Positions 34,549-46,479 of a DNA stretch of 64,000 bases are shown here, one piece after another. The position numbers were made by a program, and so were the translations under genes. The notes below the pieces were generated by a model, which was not told the origin of the DNA, searched no databases, and saw nothing but the letters and a program-made list of their open reading frames with translations. Source of the stretch: Cryphonectria parasitica EP155 (Eukaryota > Ascomycota > Sordariomycetes > Diaporthales > Cryphonectriaceae); assembly GCF_011745365.1 (NCBI RefSeq), contig NW_024468915.1, forward strand, positions 3,326,653-3,390,652. The letters are read 5' to 3'. Each line of letters opens with the position of its first letter. Position 1 is the first letter of the stretch.

Positions 34549-34867
34549 TGTTGTGGTGGCCAGGGTGGTAGTCCGTGGGACGTGGAGTACAGTGGGTCAA
34601 GGGTCCTCATACATATAAAGGATACCACCCACTTTTCAAATTCTTTAGCTATAAGCAACAATGAAGCATCCTTTCTCTTCTTTTCAATTTTGAACCCTTT
34701 GGACAGATCTAAGACAGGTTTTTCACCCTGTTCTTGTGCCCGTGTGGCCTTAGTTTGCTGTCCTCATCTGCACAGGCACGCTTGGGTTGCACGAGCCCTT
34801 GCTCATTGCTTCGGCAGCTGTTTGTCCCTTTTTCTTTCGAGGGCGACAGCGCCCTAGTTCTGGTTCA
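34549..34867 (+). repeat. Clean solo LTR of a third family inserted in gag of element C
   Basis: 319 bases from TGTTGTGGTGGCC to CTGGTTCA, flanked by GTAG (34545-34548 and 34868-34871); a 5-bp duplication AGTAG is the alternative reading if the last A belongs to the flank. ACATATAAAGGATAC at about 34610 is a good TATA region. The two sides rejoin collinearly with the intact sequence at 53570 and 56865. It is GC-richer than the host sequence, with no sign of RIP. TG...CA ends and absence of coding point to a solo LTR of an LTR retrotransposon (class not determined). Confidence 0.82.
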
Positions 34868-35975
34868 GTAGCAACTTGGATTGCTCTAATATTGCAGAAT
34901 AGAGTATTTAAGCATTGAAAGAAGAGCTTAGCAATAATACTCTTTAATATTCTTCATTGCTTATACTAAGCACTATAATTAGAGATATGAATAAGGGATA
35001 ATACTTTCTTAGTTACTAGTATAAATATATAAATAATACTGAAAACGCTTTTCAAGCAATAGAAGGATTAAGCTAGAGCGAACAACTTAGCAACCTACCG
35101 AAGTCTTTTGTAAACAATATACTCAATAAGCCTAAAAAAAGGTTTCCCTTCAGCATTGAATGGAATAAGGAAATAATATAAATTGAATATCTTGTTTATA
35201 GAATAGGGCTAGAGAAGCTCTTTATCTGTATTCCCTTGCAAAATGTTAAGATATAAGAAAATAAAGATTCTTGAATCAGCTCATTTTACAATTTATACTA
35301 CGAACTAGCATGAATCTCCTGCATCTATCATAGCTGCAGAACGCATTTCTCAGAAAAGATACAATATAAATGATTCTCTATCAGAGAATCAGAATAAATC
35401 CTTTAAGCTGTTGAAGAATAAGAACTCCGCTTTAGAAAGATTCTCAACAAGCAATACTACAATGCATATATCGAGCTACTGAATGATTGCTTCATGCAAT
35501 GCATAGATAAAAAGATAGAGTGATAGCAGTGCAAGATAATACTTTGTATGATTTATATCAATGATAAAGTTTGCAACTAGCATTAATAGAAGGAAGATCA
35601 GGAATAATGATGATATAAGCAAAGGCAAGCTAAGAAGCTTGCTCAAGAAGCAGCGAAGCAAGCTTAGAAGAATAAGCAGTTCTTGATAAATCCAAAAGAA
35701 TAAGATTGCTTGTAAAAAGATTGCAAATGATTAGATCAGAATAGTTTCTATATAAAGCTTTCAGAACAGATTATGCTTATATTAAGTTCGATATATATAT
35801 TCAAGGATATAAGTATAGCATACTATTAAATAGTAGCGCTCAGGGAAACTTTATATTTCTATATATTGTTAATCAGATATAACTATAATGAAGATGGAAA
35901 AAATGCTTATATATTCTCAGTACTATAGAAGGATAATTTGTTGCATACAATTAAGAAGTAATTGATAAGGAAACT

Positions 35976-36428
35976 TGTAATGAGCACTGCAGCAATCCGA
36001 AGATTCCTAAGTACACGAAGGGTTTATGCTAACAAGAGCGGTATCAAAGTATCAAGTCCTTGAATACGGAACCGTACAAGTCCTAATAAGCGATGCAAGT
36101 GTTCACTGCCTTTGGGGCTACTCAGTATAGAAGACTGAATACTTAGATTAACAACTGAAGAGCTATGTACTGAATCTATCTAATAGTAATAAACGTATTC
36201 TTATATATCCAGCTCTTCAGTATGAATATATTGGATAGCAACATATTCAAGTTATTCTGCTAGCTCTGAATAGCATATATCCGAAGCTATCCTTCCTGAT
36301 TAATCATGCTCATAACCCTAACTCTGAGTTATATAATCAATGCTTTTATCAGAATATTGAGTTCTTAACACTTAGTCTCTATTACTCATGATCTATTCTG
36401 TAATCTGCATGTTGGATGGATTATAACA
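35976..36428 (-). repeat. 3' LTR of element B
   Basis: Runs TGTAATGAGCACTGC to GGATTATAACA on the plus strand; it carries the same cassette type as element A's LTR at 36208-36308. Confidence 0.9.
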
Positions 36429-36509
36429 TCATCTCCCTTCTATCAATCGTTATTCTCAACGATCTTCTGTAAGTATTCTAGCAAGTTCTTCGTATACATG
36501 ATCTTGCCT

Positions 36510-37138
36510 TTCTGATTGAGATGTTGAACAGAATCAACAAATCTCGTTCTTGCGCTGAGAAGACTAAACAAAAGGATTCTCTTCTTTCCTTGATTCTTCA
36601 AAACGCTATTACTATATCTTCTTGTTCCTTCTGTAAGGGTTGTAATATTCAGTCTTATTAAGTCTTCCTCGAGGATTCCTCTTGCTGCGCTGAATGTGTT
36701 TGCCTGGGTTGCTCTCAGTGCGACGTTCAAGGGTTGAGCGCAGCGGAAATTCGTCGGATAAGCATTCAATACTAATGCCTGGAGAACCAACTCGAGAGTG
36801 CTGAGAAGCGGCTGCGCGATGCTGCTGCAGAGGTAGAACGTTTGCGGAAGCAGAAGCGTCTGTAGTTTGAGAGGATAATGAAAGCCATTCATCGAAGCTT
36901 TTCCAGTGTGGAGGAGTTGGAATATGAGGAAGCTGAGAAGGAGCGGGCTCGCATCGCTGCTGGGGTTTGTTCTGTGGTTGCAGAGGAATCTGTTGTGGTT
37001 GCTGGAGATTCTTCTTTTGAGGGTTTTGACTGGAATTCCGTAGATGTGAGGAATGCAGTGGTGGATTGGTCAGGTTTCCTGAAGAGCAAGATCTCTGAGC
37101 TCTCTGAATCTCAGTCTGGGGCGGAGCAATCATCTTAA
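36510..37138 (+). pseudogene. Antisense accessory frame of element B (Cys-rich, coiled coil, acidic tail)
   Basis: Read on the plus strand, opposite to pol. The frame begins FLIEMLNRI at about 36507, has a Cys-rich segment at about 36620-36725 (CSFC ... CCAEC, CLGCSQCD), a charged coiled-coil segment (about 36780-36860, AAAEVERLRKQKR) and a tail with AEESVVVAG and FDWNSVDVRN, ending in TAA at 37136-37138. Stops at about 36658, 36760 and 36867 break it. The same protein is recognisable in elements D and F, so it is a family component rather than chance. The stop overlaps the pol stop tail-to-tail. Function unknown; zinc binding is inferred from cysteine spacing. Confidence 0.75.
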
Positions 37139-40100
37139 GTACTAGCTTCCTTCCTTCTCCAATACTCAGCTACTCTTTCTTGAGCATTTTCGATATTCTT
37201 CCGTGGTTCCCATGAATTTTCGCTTGCTGAGTAATCTTTTTATTTGATAAGATATTCTCTTGTATTATCTATGCTTCTATACTTGAAAATCTTTTCTATC
37301 TTGTATTCTAGTTCATTATTCTTCACTTCTGCTGCATTATCCGTTGATATTTCCTGTGCTGCTGATTCCAGCAATAAGATATGAAAAACTGAGTATATTC
37401 TTATTCCATAAAGTAATGCTAATTCGTAATTAACTGAGAAGATTTGTTGCAAGATTTTGAATAATTCCAACTTTTTATAATTGAGTTTGTTGCTAAATCT
37501 GATTGTTTTAATGTTTTTCCGAAGTAAGTAAATCTTATCTCCCTTCTGTAGGATTGGTCTCTCAATCCTCTTGAAGTTTGCATATTGTACTATTCATTTC
37601 TGAACGAATTGTAGTTCTGATCGGAGTTTCTCCTGAACTTTCTTAATCTTCTTGATTCTTTTATCCGCAGCTTCTGCATCTGCTTCTAGCAGTACTTCGT
37701 AGTAAGCTGTTGGATTGTATCTATAGAATATGAAGAATAGTAATTTCTTTATTATGCTTATATTTATGCTATTATAAGCGAACTATGCGAGAAGCAATAG
37801 ATTAACTCAGTTATTCTATTTCTGATTAATATAATATTGAAAGTATTATTTAATAATCTGATTTATTCTTTCTATTTATTTATCTATTTGCAAGTAAAAT
37901 ACTATAGATATCTTGTAATGTATTTCAAGCTGTTTTATAAGTAAAGTTCAAAATTTCAAGTTGAACTTTCTATCTCTATCAGAGATTACTTCTTCTAATA
38001 TGCTATAATTAGCAATGATTATTCTAAGAAATATATATGCAAGTTCTTCTGCTGTACTATTCTTCTTATAGGAGAGAAAATAAGTATACTTGCTCAGTTT
38101 GCAAACTACTACTAGAATGCTATTATATTGCATCTTAGTTAAGAGTTCTCATAAGAAGAGTAGCTTGATAATAAAGTTTAGACTGATGAATTGCTAAATA
38201 GTTATAAATATTGATAAGGAATATAGTAGTTTATAAGGCTTGTATTTTTCTGCTTTATTCTTCTTGCAGCTATTGCATTATTATAAAATGCTTTCAATTC
38301 TTTTCCTAAAATCTAATAAATTCCAGTATCTTTTAATACATTTATAGATTGCTCTAACTCCCTAATATTCGTATGCTAGTGCACTATATACATTTCTAAT
38401 ATAATTGTTTTATTTATTCGGAGTTATTGATTCTGAATCCTTTTCCGAAGATTTGATTCTAAGAGCAGCATTCAGTTCTCTGTATGCATTAACGAGATTT
38501 CCTAATTCATCTTGAGCGAAGATATTCTGTATATCCGAAGAATCTGCATCTCAATAGTCTAATCTTCTGCTAAGAGCATTTGCTTGTTCGTTCTTCAAGC
38601 TTTTGTAATATATAATCTTAAAATCGAATTGTAAGAAGAATTCTACTTATCTAACTTATTGCTTATTCAAAACCTTAGTTATTATAAATATAGTTAGATT
38701 CTTATAATCCGAGTAAACTATAATCAGATATTGTATGCTAATAAAATAGTATTGCTACTTCTTGAAAGCTTTTACTATTGCTATAAGTTTCTAATTAGGG
38801 ATTCTGTAGTTGATTTCTAAGCTATTTAACTTCTTCGAGAAGTTGCTTATAATTCTCAGATGTTCTTAATTATCTTGCTAATCAAATTGTTCTCCGAGTA
38901 TATATTCCAATGCATCAGTTTCAACTTTAAAAAGCTTGTAAGGATCTGCTTTATACAGAATTGGTTCTGAGATAATATGCTTAATGATTTCGTTGAAAGC
39001 TTCTTATGCTTCAGGGATTTATTCGAAAGATTATTCTTTTTTTGTAAGATTTGTAAGAGAATATACAATTCGGCTATAGTTCTTAATGAACTGCTTATAG
39101 AAGTTAATGTATTTGAGGAAAGATTTAATATTCCTAATATTTCTGGGAATTAGCTAGTTTCTAATAGCTTCTATCTTATTCTTCTATAGCTTGATGCATT
39201 CTAGCTCGATTGTGAATCCGAGATAGTTAACTTTTTGTATATGAAAGTAACTCTTTGCAGATTTTACAAGAAGTTTTGCATCTTAGAGCATTTGTAATAC
39301 TGTTTCCATATGTTTCTTATATTCTTTAAGTATTCGAGAGTAGATAAGAATATTGTTGAGATAGACAATGATGAACTGGTTTAAATGCTTGCATAGAATA
39401 TGATTGATTATTTCTTGGAATAAAGCTGAAGTATTCGTTAGATTAAAGAGCATAATTAAATATTCGTAGTATTTATAGCGTATTCTAAAAGCAGTTTTCC
39501 ATTCTTTTTCTTTCTTTACTCTGATCAGATTATAAGCTTCTTTTAGATTCAGAACTATGAATTACTATGCTTCTTGCAATCTGTTTTGTAATTCCTTAAT
39601 GAGTAGCAATAGATATCAGTTTTTAATCATAATATTGTTGAATTGCTTGTAATTAATATATAGCCTAAGCTTGCTGTTTTTCTTAAGTATAAATAGAATA
39701 AGGTATTCTGCTAGTGATTGCAATAATTATATATATTCTTTCTTAAGGTTCTTATCGAGATACTTTCTAAGTGCTTCTAGCTGTACTTTATCTAATCTGT
39801 AAATAGGAAAGAATTTGAGCTGCTTTCCTTCTTGTAGCAAGATCTCATAGTTGTATAAGCTGTATTCTGGCAATCCTGTATCTAATTCTTTCTGAAATAG
39901 TTTCTTGAACTTGTAATATTCTTATAATATGTTCGCAAGTATTAGTTCTGATCCTTATGCTGTTTCTGCTATCTGAAGAAACAGTAGATACTGTTGAGCG
40001 TGCTTCTTTTCTGATAGCGTTTTCGAGAGCTTTAAGCATTCGCTCCAGGCTGAACTGAGCGCTTAAGAGCTTAGTTTCGAGGTTTTTCTCGTATAGTTTC

Positions 40101-40250
40101 ACAATCCACATTCTAAAGTTTTTCCTTATCGCTCCGAAGCAAACCGTCTTGCTGAGAGCCTCGCTTCTGTTATTTTGCTAACCTATTAGCGCTCTAGCAC
40201 TGTTTGGATTCGCTTATCACTAGATTCTTCTCCTTGAACTGCTAGCTCTG
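37135..40250 (-). pseudogene. pol of element B: RT, RNase H, integrase and chromodomain (RIP-damaged)
   Basis: In the minus direction: RT with QFIIVYLNNILIYS at about 39330-39390 (the YxDD box reads YLNN), RNase H-like region (about 38600-39000), integrase with SKYTYFLSYKK and SDRDRKFN at about 37950-38110, and a C-terminal chromodomain (YKIEKIFKYR...EYLIK) at about 37210-37340 in which the cage Trp codon is a stop. Many TAG/TAA/TGA codons interrupt it. Family membership in the chromodomain Ty3/gypsy group follows from domain order. Confidence 0.8.
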
Positions 40251-40619
40251 CTAACTTGAAAGTATGTATGAAGTTGTATGAAGCTTCTTTTCCTGAGTAT
40301 TCTTTAATCACTAGCTTCAATCCTGCACCATTGATTGTAACTATCTCTCTGGATATAGCTTGTTCTCATGAGATCTAGCTAGTAGTCCAATTGATTCGAG
40401 AATTGTGCTTCTTGAGCTATGGAAGCTCTATAATCAGCTTATACTATGCTATATTCGTAATATCAAAGAAAGCTCTGATTATGCATTCTTGAATTAAGAT
40501 AGATAGATAATCAGTCTTCTTATCGATTACTCCTTAATTATAAGCAACAGATTATTCTTTCACAGTACTGAGAGTGTATAAGCATCTTTTTCATTTCCAT
40601 TATAGTTATACTTAATTAA

Positions 40620-42872
40620 TAATATATGGAAATATAAAGTTTCTCTAAGCACTACTGTTCAATAGTGCGCTGTATTTGTATTCTTAAATATATATATCGA
40701 ATTTAATATAAGCATAATTTGTTCTAGAAGCTTTATATAGAAACTATTCTGATCTGATTATCTGTAGTTCTTTTATAAGCAATTCTGTTCTTTTGAGTTT
40801 ATTGAAAACTATTTATTCTTCTAAGCCTGCTTTGCTACTTCTTAAGCAAGCTTCTTAGCTTGCTTTTGCTCATATCATTATTATTCCTAATCTTTCTTTT
40901 GTTAATGCTAGTTGCAAATCTTATCATTAATATAAATCATACAGAGTATTATCTTGCACTGCTACTATTTTATTTTCTTATTTATATATTGCATGGAGCA
41001 GTTATCTAGTAATTCAATGTATACATTATAGTATTGCTTATTAAGAATCTTTCTGAAGCAGAATTCCTATTCTTTAACAGCCTGAAGGATTTATTCTGAT
41101 TTTCTAACGGGAAATTATTCATATTGCACCTTCTCCGAGAAATGCGTTCTGCAGCTATAATAGATGCAGGAGATCCATGCTAATTCGTAATATTGATTGT
41201 GAAGTAAGCTGATTCGAGGATTCTTATCTTTCTATGCCTTAATATTCTGCAAGGGAATGCAGATGAAGAGCTCTTTCAGCCCTATTCTATAGATAAGATA
41301 TTCAATCCATGTTGTTTCCTTGTTCCATCCAATGCTGAAAGAGAATCTTCCTGTAAGCTTCTTAGATTCATTGTTTACAGGAGACTTCAGTAAATTGTTA
41401 GATTATTCGTTCTAGCTTGATCTTTCTGTTATCTGAAAAGCGTTTTCGGTATTATTTAAGTATTTATACTAATAATCAAAAGAGTATCATTCTTTGTTCA
41501 TTTTCCTAATTATAGTGTCTGGTGCAGGTGATGAGGAATAGCGAAGAGCACTATCGTTAAGCCCTTCCTCCAGCGCCTGAATGCTCTGTTCTACAATGTT
41601 AGAGCAATCCGAGTTGCTATTCGTAAGAATGCTAAGCATACACCCTCGCTCTGCTATTGCTATTTATCTGCAGCACCAAGGCTTCTGAGAGAACCATTCT
41701 GATCCTTCCTTACTCGAGAGATGTATTAAGCAGTTATCATTATAGCAGAATGTTCAGCTGAGACTTCCGTAATTAATAGAATCCGATACTTGCTCCGAGA
41801 GAGTGTTTTTGCTCAATTGATTGAGCTCCTGTTATCAAGCAATATTCATCTAGCATTCTTCCTGAACTAATTACTATTTATTCTTTCAGAATTAATAGCA
41901 ATTGCATGCAATATATTCTTATTTGTTGCAATTATAGCAAGTAATGCTATTCCTTTTACTATACTGCTTGTTAGCAGCATCGAGTTTCATGAAGCTAGCA
42001 TATATAGTGCTGCTCTAAACTATACTGCTATATTGATTGCTATTCTTGTTTTGAAGTTTCTTGCTTATATTAGCTGAAAACCTTCAAGTTTAGCTTCCTC
42101 TCTTCTTGAACTTCTCTATCCGTTGTTCATATAAACGGTTGTTAATGCAGATAGCTTGATTGAAGAACGTTACAAAGTCTTCCAGCTAATCCTGCTTAAA
42201 GATTTCATCTTTAATATTATCCTTAAATCCCTTATAATAGTATTTCATAAGATTCTTATCTTCTTACGGGAATTGCGCTAAGAATTGCTTGAATCTAATT
42301 ATATAAGCAGAAGCTAACTTAGTTTATCTGAGATTCATGAGCTGCTAAGCTGTAATGCATTCTTCGTTAGAGTTATCAAAAGTCTCTTTGAAAGCTTTTT
42401 CAAAGCTTTCAAAAGAATTAAATATATTCTTAGTACTCTGAATATGTATGTTAGAGTTGTTTTGATGCTCTAAGTGGTTGCATAGAAAGAGCTTGTACTA
42501 AATAAGAGCATTCTTTTCGAAATGAGTTTCTGCAAGAATAATCTTTTCAGATTCTATAATAAACTGGATTGCATAATGCAAGAAATATATCCTGCAGTGG
42601 ATAAGGAATTCATGCAGCGTTTTCTAATTGCTATTATATATAGCGAGCTTATTCATCTTGTACGCCTTTCCAGCACTATTAATAGCTGTAGAGATGAACT
42701 GCGCTTGTTAAGCCTGCTAAGCTAGCTGAGCCTGTTAGTTAGCAATAGTAGCGCTTTAAGCCTGCTGTTATTCATGCAGATCCTGAATACGCTGAATAAG
42801 CTGATACATCTGGTTAATCAGTTCTTCCTGAGTAGGGGCGTGCGAAGACGAAGAGGTTTCTGGAGAAGCCAT
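40620..42872 (-). pseudogene. gag and protease region of element B
   Basis: The gag start codon survives: ATG at 42872-42870 begins MASPETSSSSHAPTQEEL, the only copy in the window with an intact gag start; elements A, C, E and F read ATA. Zinc knuckle ITCYNCNK...YIACNC lies at about 41895-41945. The retropepsin region (ALL-S-QGNF type motif) is at about 40630-40690. It is interrupted by many TAG and TAA codons. Confidence 0.75.
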
Positions 42873-42932
42873 CGTATTCCGTATTACTTAAGGGGATAAT
42901 ACTGAACCGTTCTTGAACAAGAGTTATCAAAA

Positions 42933-43385
42933 TGTAATGAGCACTGCAGCAATCCGAAGATTCCTAAGTATATGAAGAGTTTATGCTAACAAGAGCGGTA
43001 TCAAAATATCAAGTTCTTGAATACGGAACTGTATAAGTCTTAATAAGCGATGCAAGTGTTCACTGCCTTTGGAGCTACTTAGTATAGAAGACTGAATACT
43101 TAGATTGATAACTGAAGAGCTATATACTGAATTTATCTAATGGTAATGAACGTGTTCTTATATATTCAGCTCTTTAGTATGGATATGTTGGATAGCAACA
43201 TATTCAAGTTATCCTGCTAGCTCTGAATAGCACATATCCGAAGCTATCCTTCCTGATTGATCGTATTCATAACCCTAACCCTGGGTTATGTAATCAATGC
43301 TTTTGTCAGGATGTTGAGTCCTTGACACTTGGTCCCTATTACTCGTAACCTGTTCTGTGACCTGCATGTTGGATGGGTTATAACA
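42933..43385 (-). repeat. 5' LTR of element B
   Basis: 453 bases; the following gag-side sequence reads TTTTGATAACTC in element sense, the candidate primer site. Confidence 0.9.
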
Positions 43386-43928
43386 AAACTGATTATCTAT
43401 CTGTTTTGATTCAAGAATGCATAACTAAAGCTTTCTTTGATATTATGGATACAGCATAGTATGAGCTGATTATAAGACTTTCATGGCTCAAGGAGCACAA
43501 TTCTCGAATTGATTGGACTACTGGCTAGCTCTTATGAGAACAAGCTGTATTCAGAGAGATAGTTGTAATCAGCAGCGCAGGATCGAAGCTAGTTGTTGAA
43601 GAATACTCAGAAAAAGAAGCTTCAAACAATTTTACAGATATCTTCAAACTAGCAGAGCTGGCAGTTCAAGGAAAAGAATCTAGTGATAAGCGAATCCAAA
43701 CAGTGCTAGGGCGCTAACAGGTTAGCAAAACAATGAAAGCGAGATTCTCAACAAGTTGGTTCGCTCCAGAGCAACAAGGAAAAGCTTCAGAATGTGAATT
43801 GTGAAACCATACGGGAAAAACCTCGAAAACAAGCTCTCGAGCGCTCGGTCCGGCCCGGAGCGAACGCTTAAGGCTCTTGAAAACGCTATCGGAAAAGAAG
43901 CACGCTCAACAGTATCTACTGTTCCTAT

Positions 43929-45364
43929 CCTAAAGTCAAAGTGTTCTCAAGATAGAGGATAGTTTTTTTGAGTGAGAAATTTTTTAGCGCTAGCAAAAAC
44001 AGGGGTAAGAGGATCGTTTTTTTCTTCTGTAAACTGTCCTCAACTCAATTTTTAAGCTTTCTATCTCATTTCAATTTGAAGTCTGATTGCTTCCCTTAAA
44101 ACTCTATCATTTCTGAATTTCAAGTTCTCATCATCTTTCTTTCTATTTCAATTGCAGGATTTGTATTTCTAGGATAAAGGATTGAGGTGGTCAGATCCGC
44201 ATTTTTACCCGCATTAAAAACAACCAATTGCTTTGCTTTATTTCTAGGGCATATTCCTAACTCGCAATTCTAATCAGAATCTAGCTATAGCTGATTTTAT
44301 TTATAATTTGAAAATATATAATAGATAAAAGAGAGCAGAAAAGCTTATTCTAAAGTCAAAGTGTTCTCAAGGTAGAGAACAGTTTTTTTGAGTGAGAAAT
44401 TTTTTAGCGCTAGCAAAAACAAGGGTAAGAGGATCGTTTTTTTCTTCTGTAAACTGTTCTTAACTCAATTTTTAAGCTTTCTGTCTTATTTCAATTTGAA
44501 ATCTGATCACTTCCCTTAAAACTCTATCCTAAAGTCAAAGTGTTCTCAAGATAGAGGACAGTTTTTTTGAGTGAGAAATTTTTTAGCGCTAGCAAAAACA
44601 GGAGTAAGAGGATCGTTTTTTTCTTCTGTAAACTGTTCTCAACTCAATTTTTAAGCTTTCTGTCTCATTTCAATTTGAAGTCTGATCGCTTCCCTTAAAA
44701 CTCTATCATTTCTGAATTTCAAGTTCTTATCATCTTTCTTTCTATTTCAATTGCAGGATTTGTATTTCTAGGGTAAAGGATTGAAGTGGTCAGATTCGCA
44801 TTTTTATCTGCATTAAAAACAACCAATTGCCTTGCCTTATTTCTAGGATATATCCCTAATCCGCAATTCTGATCAGAATCTAGCTATAGCTGATTTTATT
44901 TATAATTTGAAAATATATAATAGATAAAAGAGAGCAGAAAAGCTTATCCTAAAGTCAAAGTGTCCTCAAGGTAGAGGACAGTTTTTTTGAGTAAGAAATT
45001 TTTTAGCGCTAGCAAAAACAGGGGTAAGAGGATCGTTTTTTTCTTCTGTAAACTGTCCTCAACTCAATTTTTAAGCTTTCTGTCTCATTTCAATTTGAAG
45101 TCTGATCACTTCCCTTAAAACTCTATCATTTCTGAATTTCAAGTTCTTATTATCTTTCTTTCTATTTCAATTGCAGGATTTGTATTTCTAGGATAAAGGA
45201 TTGAAGTGGTCAGACCCGCATTTTTACTCGCATTAAAAACAACCAATTACCTATCCTAAAGTCAAAGTGTTCTCAAGATAGAGAACAGTTTTTTTAAATG
45301 AGAAATTTTTTAGCGCTAGCAAAAACAGGGATAAGAGGATTGTTTTTTTCTTCTGTAAACTGTT
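43929..45364. repeat. 420/179-bp tandem satellite block
   Basis: Units start CCTAAAGTCAAAGTG (or TCTAAAG) at 43929, 44349, 44528, 44948 and 45255, giving spacings of 420, 179, 420 and 307 bases and a last partial unit of 110. Every unit starts with the same ~179-bp core (hairpin GTTCTC/GAGAAC, T7 run, AGCGCTAGCAAAAACAGG, CTTAAAACTC). The longer units add a segment of about 240 bp containing TTTCTATTTCAATTGCAGG. A lone core copy is at 27322. No coding potential. Confidence 0.9.
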
Positions 45365-45419
45365 TGTCAGGTGGAAAGGTTGCAAAGGCAATGTGGCGAG
45401 GTCTTTCTCTCTTTCAGGG
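45365..45419 (-). repeat. Fragment of the non-autonomous element LTR, reverse orientation
   Basis: 55 bases, TGTCAGGTGGAAAGG...CTTTCAGGG, the exact inverse of the last part of the 213-bp LTR. It is cut by the gypsy LTR of element D at 45420, so an older copy of the non-autonomous family existed here before D inserted. Confidence 0.85.
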
Positions 45420-45865
45420 TGTAATGAGCACTGCAGCAATCCGAAGATTCCTAAGTATACAAAGGGGTTTATGCTAACAAGAGCGGTATCAAAGTATCAA
45501 GTCCTTGAATACGGAACCGTACAAGTCCTAATAAGCGATGCAAGTATTCACTGCCTTTGGAGCTACTCAGTATATGAAACTGAATACTTAGATTAACAAC
45601 TGAAGAGCTATATACTGAATCTATCTAATAGTAATGAATGTATTCTTATATATCCAGCTCTTCAGTTCTGACTATCCTAACTATATTCCGATTCCTCATA
45701 GTCGTTTCCTAAATATGTTGACTATATCCATAGTTGATATAGTTGCGCTAGTAATCCTAATCCGGGTTATGTAATCCTGATTGGTACCCGATGTTGGATT
45801 GTGATACCTGGTTCCTTGGTTGATGAAGCTTATCCTGTAACCTGCATGTTGAATGAGTCATAACA
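45420..45865 (-). repeat. 3' LTR of element D
   Basis: 446 bases; its cassette (45664-45757) is the same type as that of the solo LTR at 23538. Confidence 0.88.
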
Positions 45866-46067
45866 TCATCTCCCTCCTATCAGTCATTATTCTCAACAAT
45901 CTTCTGTAAGTATTCTAGCAAGTTCTTCATATACATGATCTCGCCTTCCTGATTGAGATATTGAACAGAATCAACAAATCCCGTATTCGCAAACCTTCTT
46001 CCGTTCCAAAGAGTACCCAAGATCGAAATCTCTTGGTTTCCTGCCTTTTGGAAAATTTTATCGAAAT

Positions 46068-46281
46068 TGTTAGGGCCGATTGTGCCAGCAAGGCTCAGAG
46101 CCAGCTAAGCCAGCTGGATTACGGATGACTAAGCAATATGCGGCTATAAAGCGGCTTTCTAGCCACGTCAGCACTGCTGAGCAGAACTTAGCTCCTTAGG
46201 CCTCAATGTTATTCTGGTTGTATACCCCTGAAAGAGAGAAAAGACCTCGCCACATTGCCTTTGCAACCTTTCCACCTGACA
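46068..46281 (+). repeat. 5' LTR of non-autonomous element copy 2
   Basis: 214 bases, TGTTAGGG...CCTGACA. Confidence 0.88.
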
Positions 46282-46479
46282 GTTTGAGGCCTGGCCCTTT
46301 TAAAGGAGGCAATCCGGCGAGGCTTTCTATCTTTTTTTTTCTTCCCTAGGAGCAGCGCTAACACTGAGCAGGAGCAGAGCAAACGATCAGACCACTATTC
46401 TTTTCGAACCTTCGAGCCTTTAACCTTCGAGCCTTTGACCTTCGAGCCTTCGATTTTCGAGCTTTCGAGCCTTGAATAC

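Larger units (their letters stand above)
35976..43385 (-). mobile_element. Gypsy element B: full-length chromodomain Ty3/gypsy retrotransposon with target duplication
   Basis: 7410 bp with 453-bp LTRs at 35976-36428 (3') and 42933-43385 (5'), flanked by AAACT (35971-35975 and 43386-43390). In the minus direction the order is 5' LTR, gag, protease, RT, RNase H, integrase, chromodomain, then an antisense accessory frame, purine tract (AGAAGGGAGATGA) and 3' LTR. The two LTRs differ by transitions only in the parts I compared. Gag and pol are full of stops. It sits inside element C. Confidence 0.93.
32798..43928 (+). mobile_element. Gypsy element C, split by a solo LTR and by full-length element B; 3' part missing
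   Basis: The 5' LTR is 32798-33232 (TGTTATGAC...CTCATTACA). The body is 33233-34548, 34868-35975 and 43386-43928. It covers gag with zinc knuckle, the gag-pro linker, the protease region, and the sequence leading to the RT start, then stops at 43928 where satellite units begin. CAG-to-TAG and ATG-to-ATA changes make it non-coding. It interrupts element A at 32797 (likely left flank CTAAT). Confidence 0.87.

Noticed and set aside
34582..34857. 91-codon frame inside the 319-bp insertion
   Set aside because: The insertion has solo-LTR features and flanking duplication; the frame has no domain.
39845..40111. 88-codon minus-strand frame in element B pol
   Set aside because: It is an out-of-frame reading of the sequence leading into RT, as shown by comparison with the in-frame version at 55174-55371.
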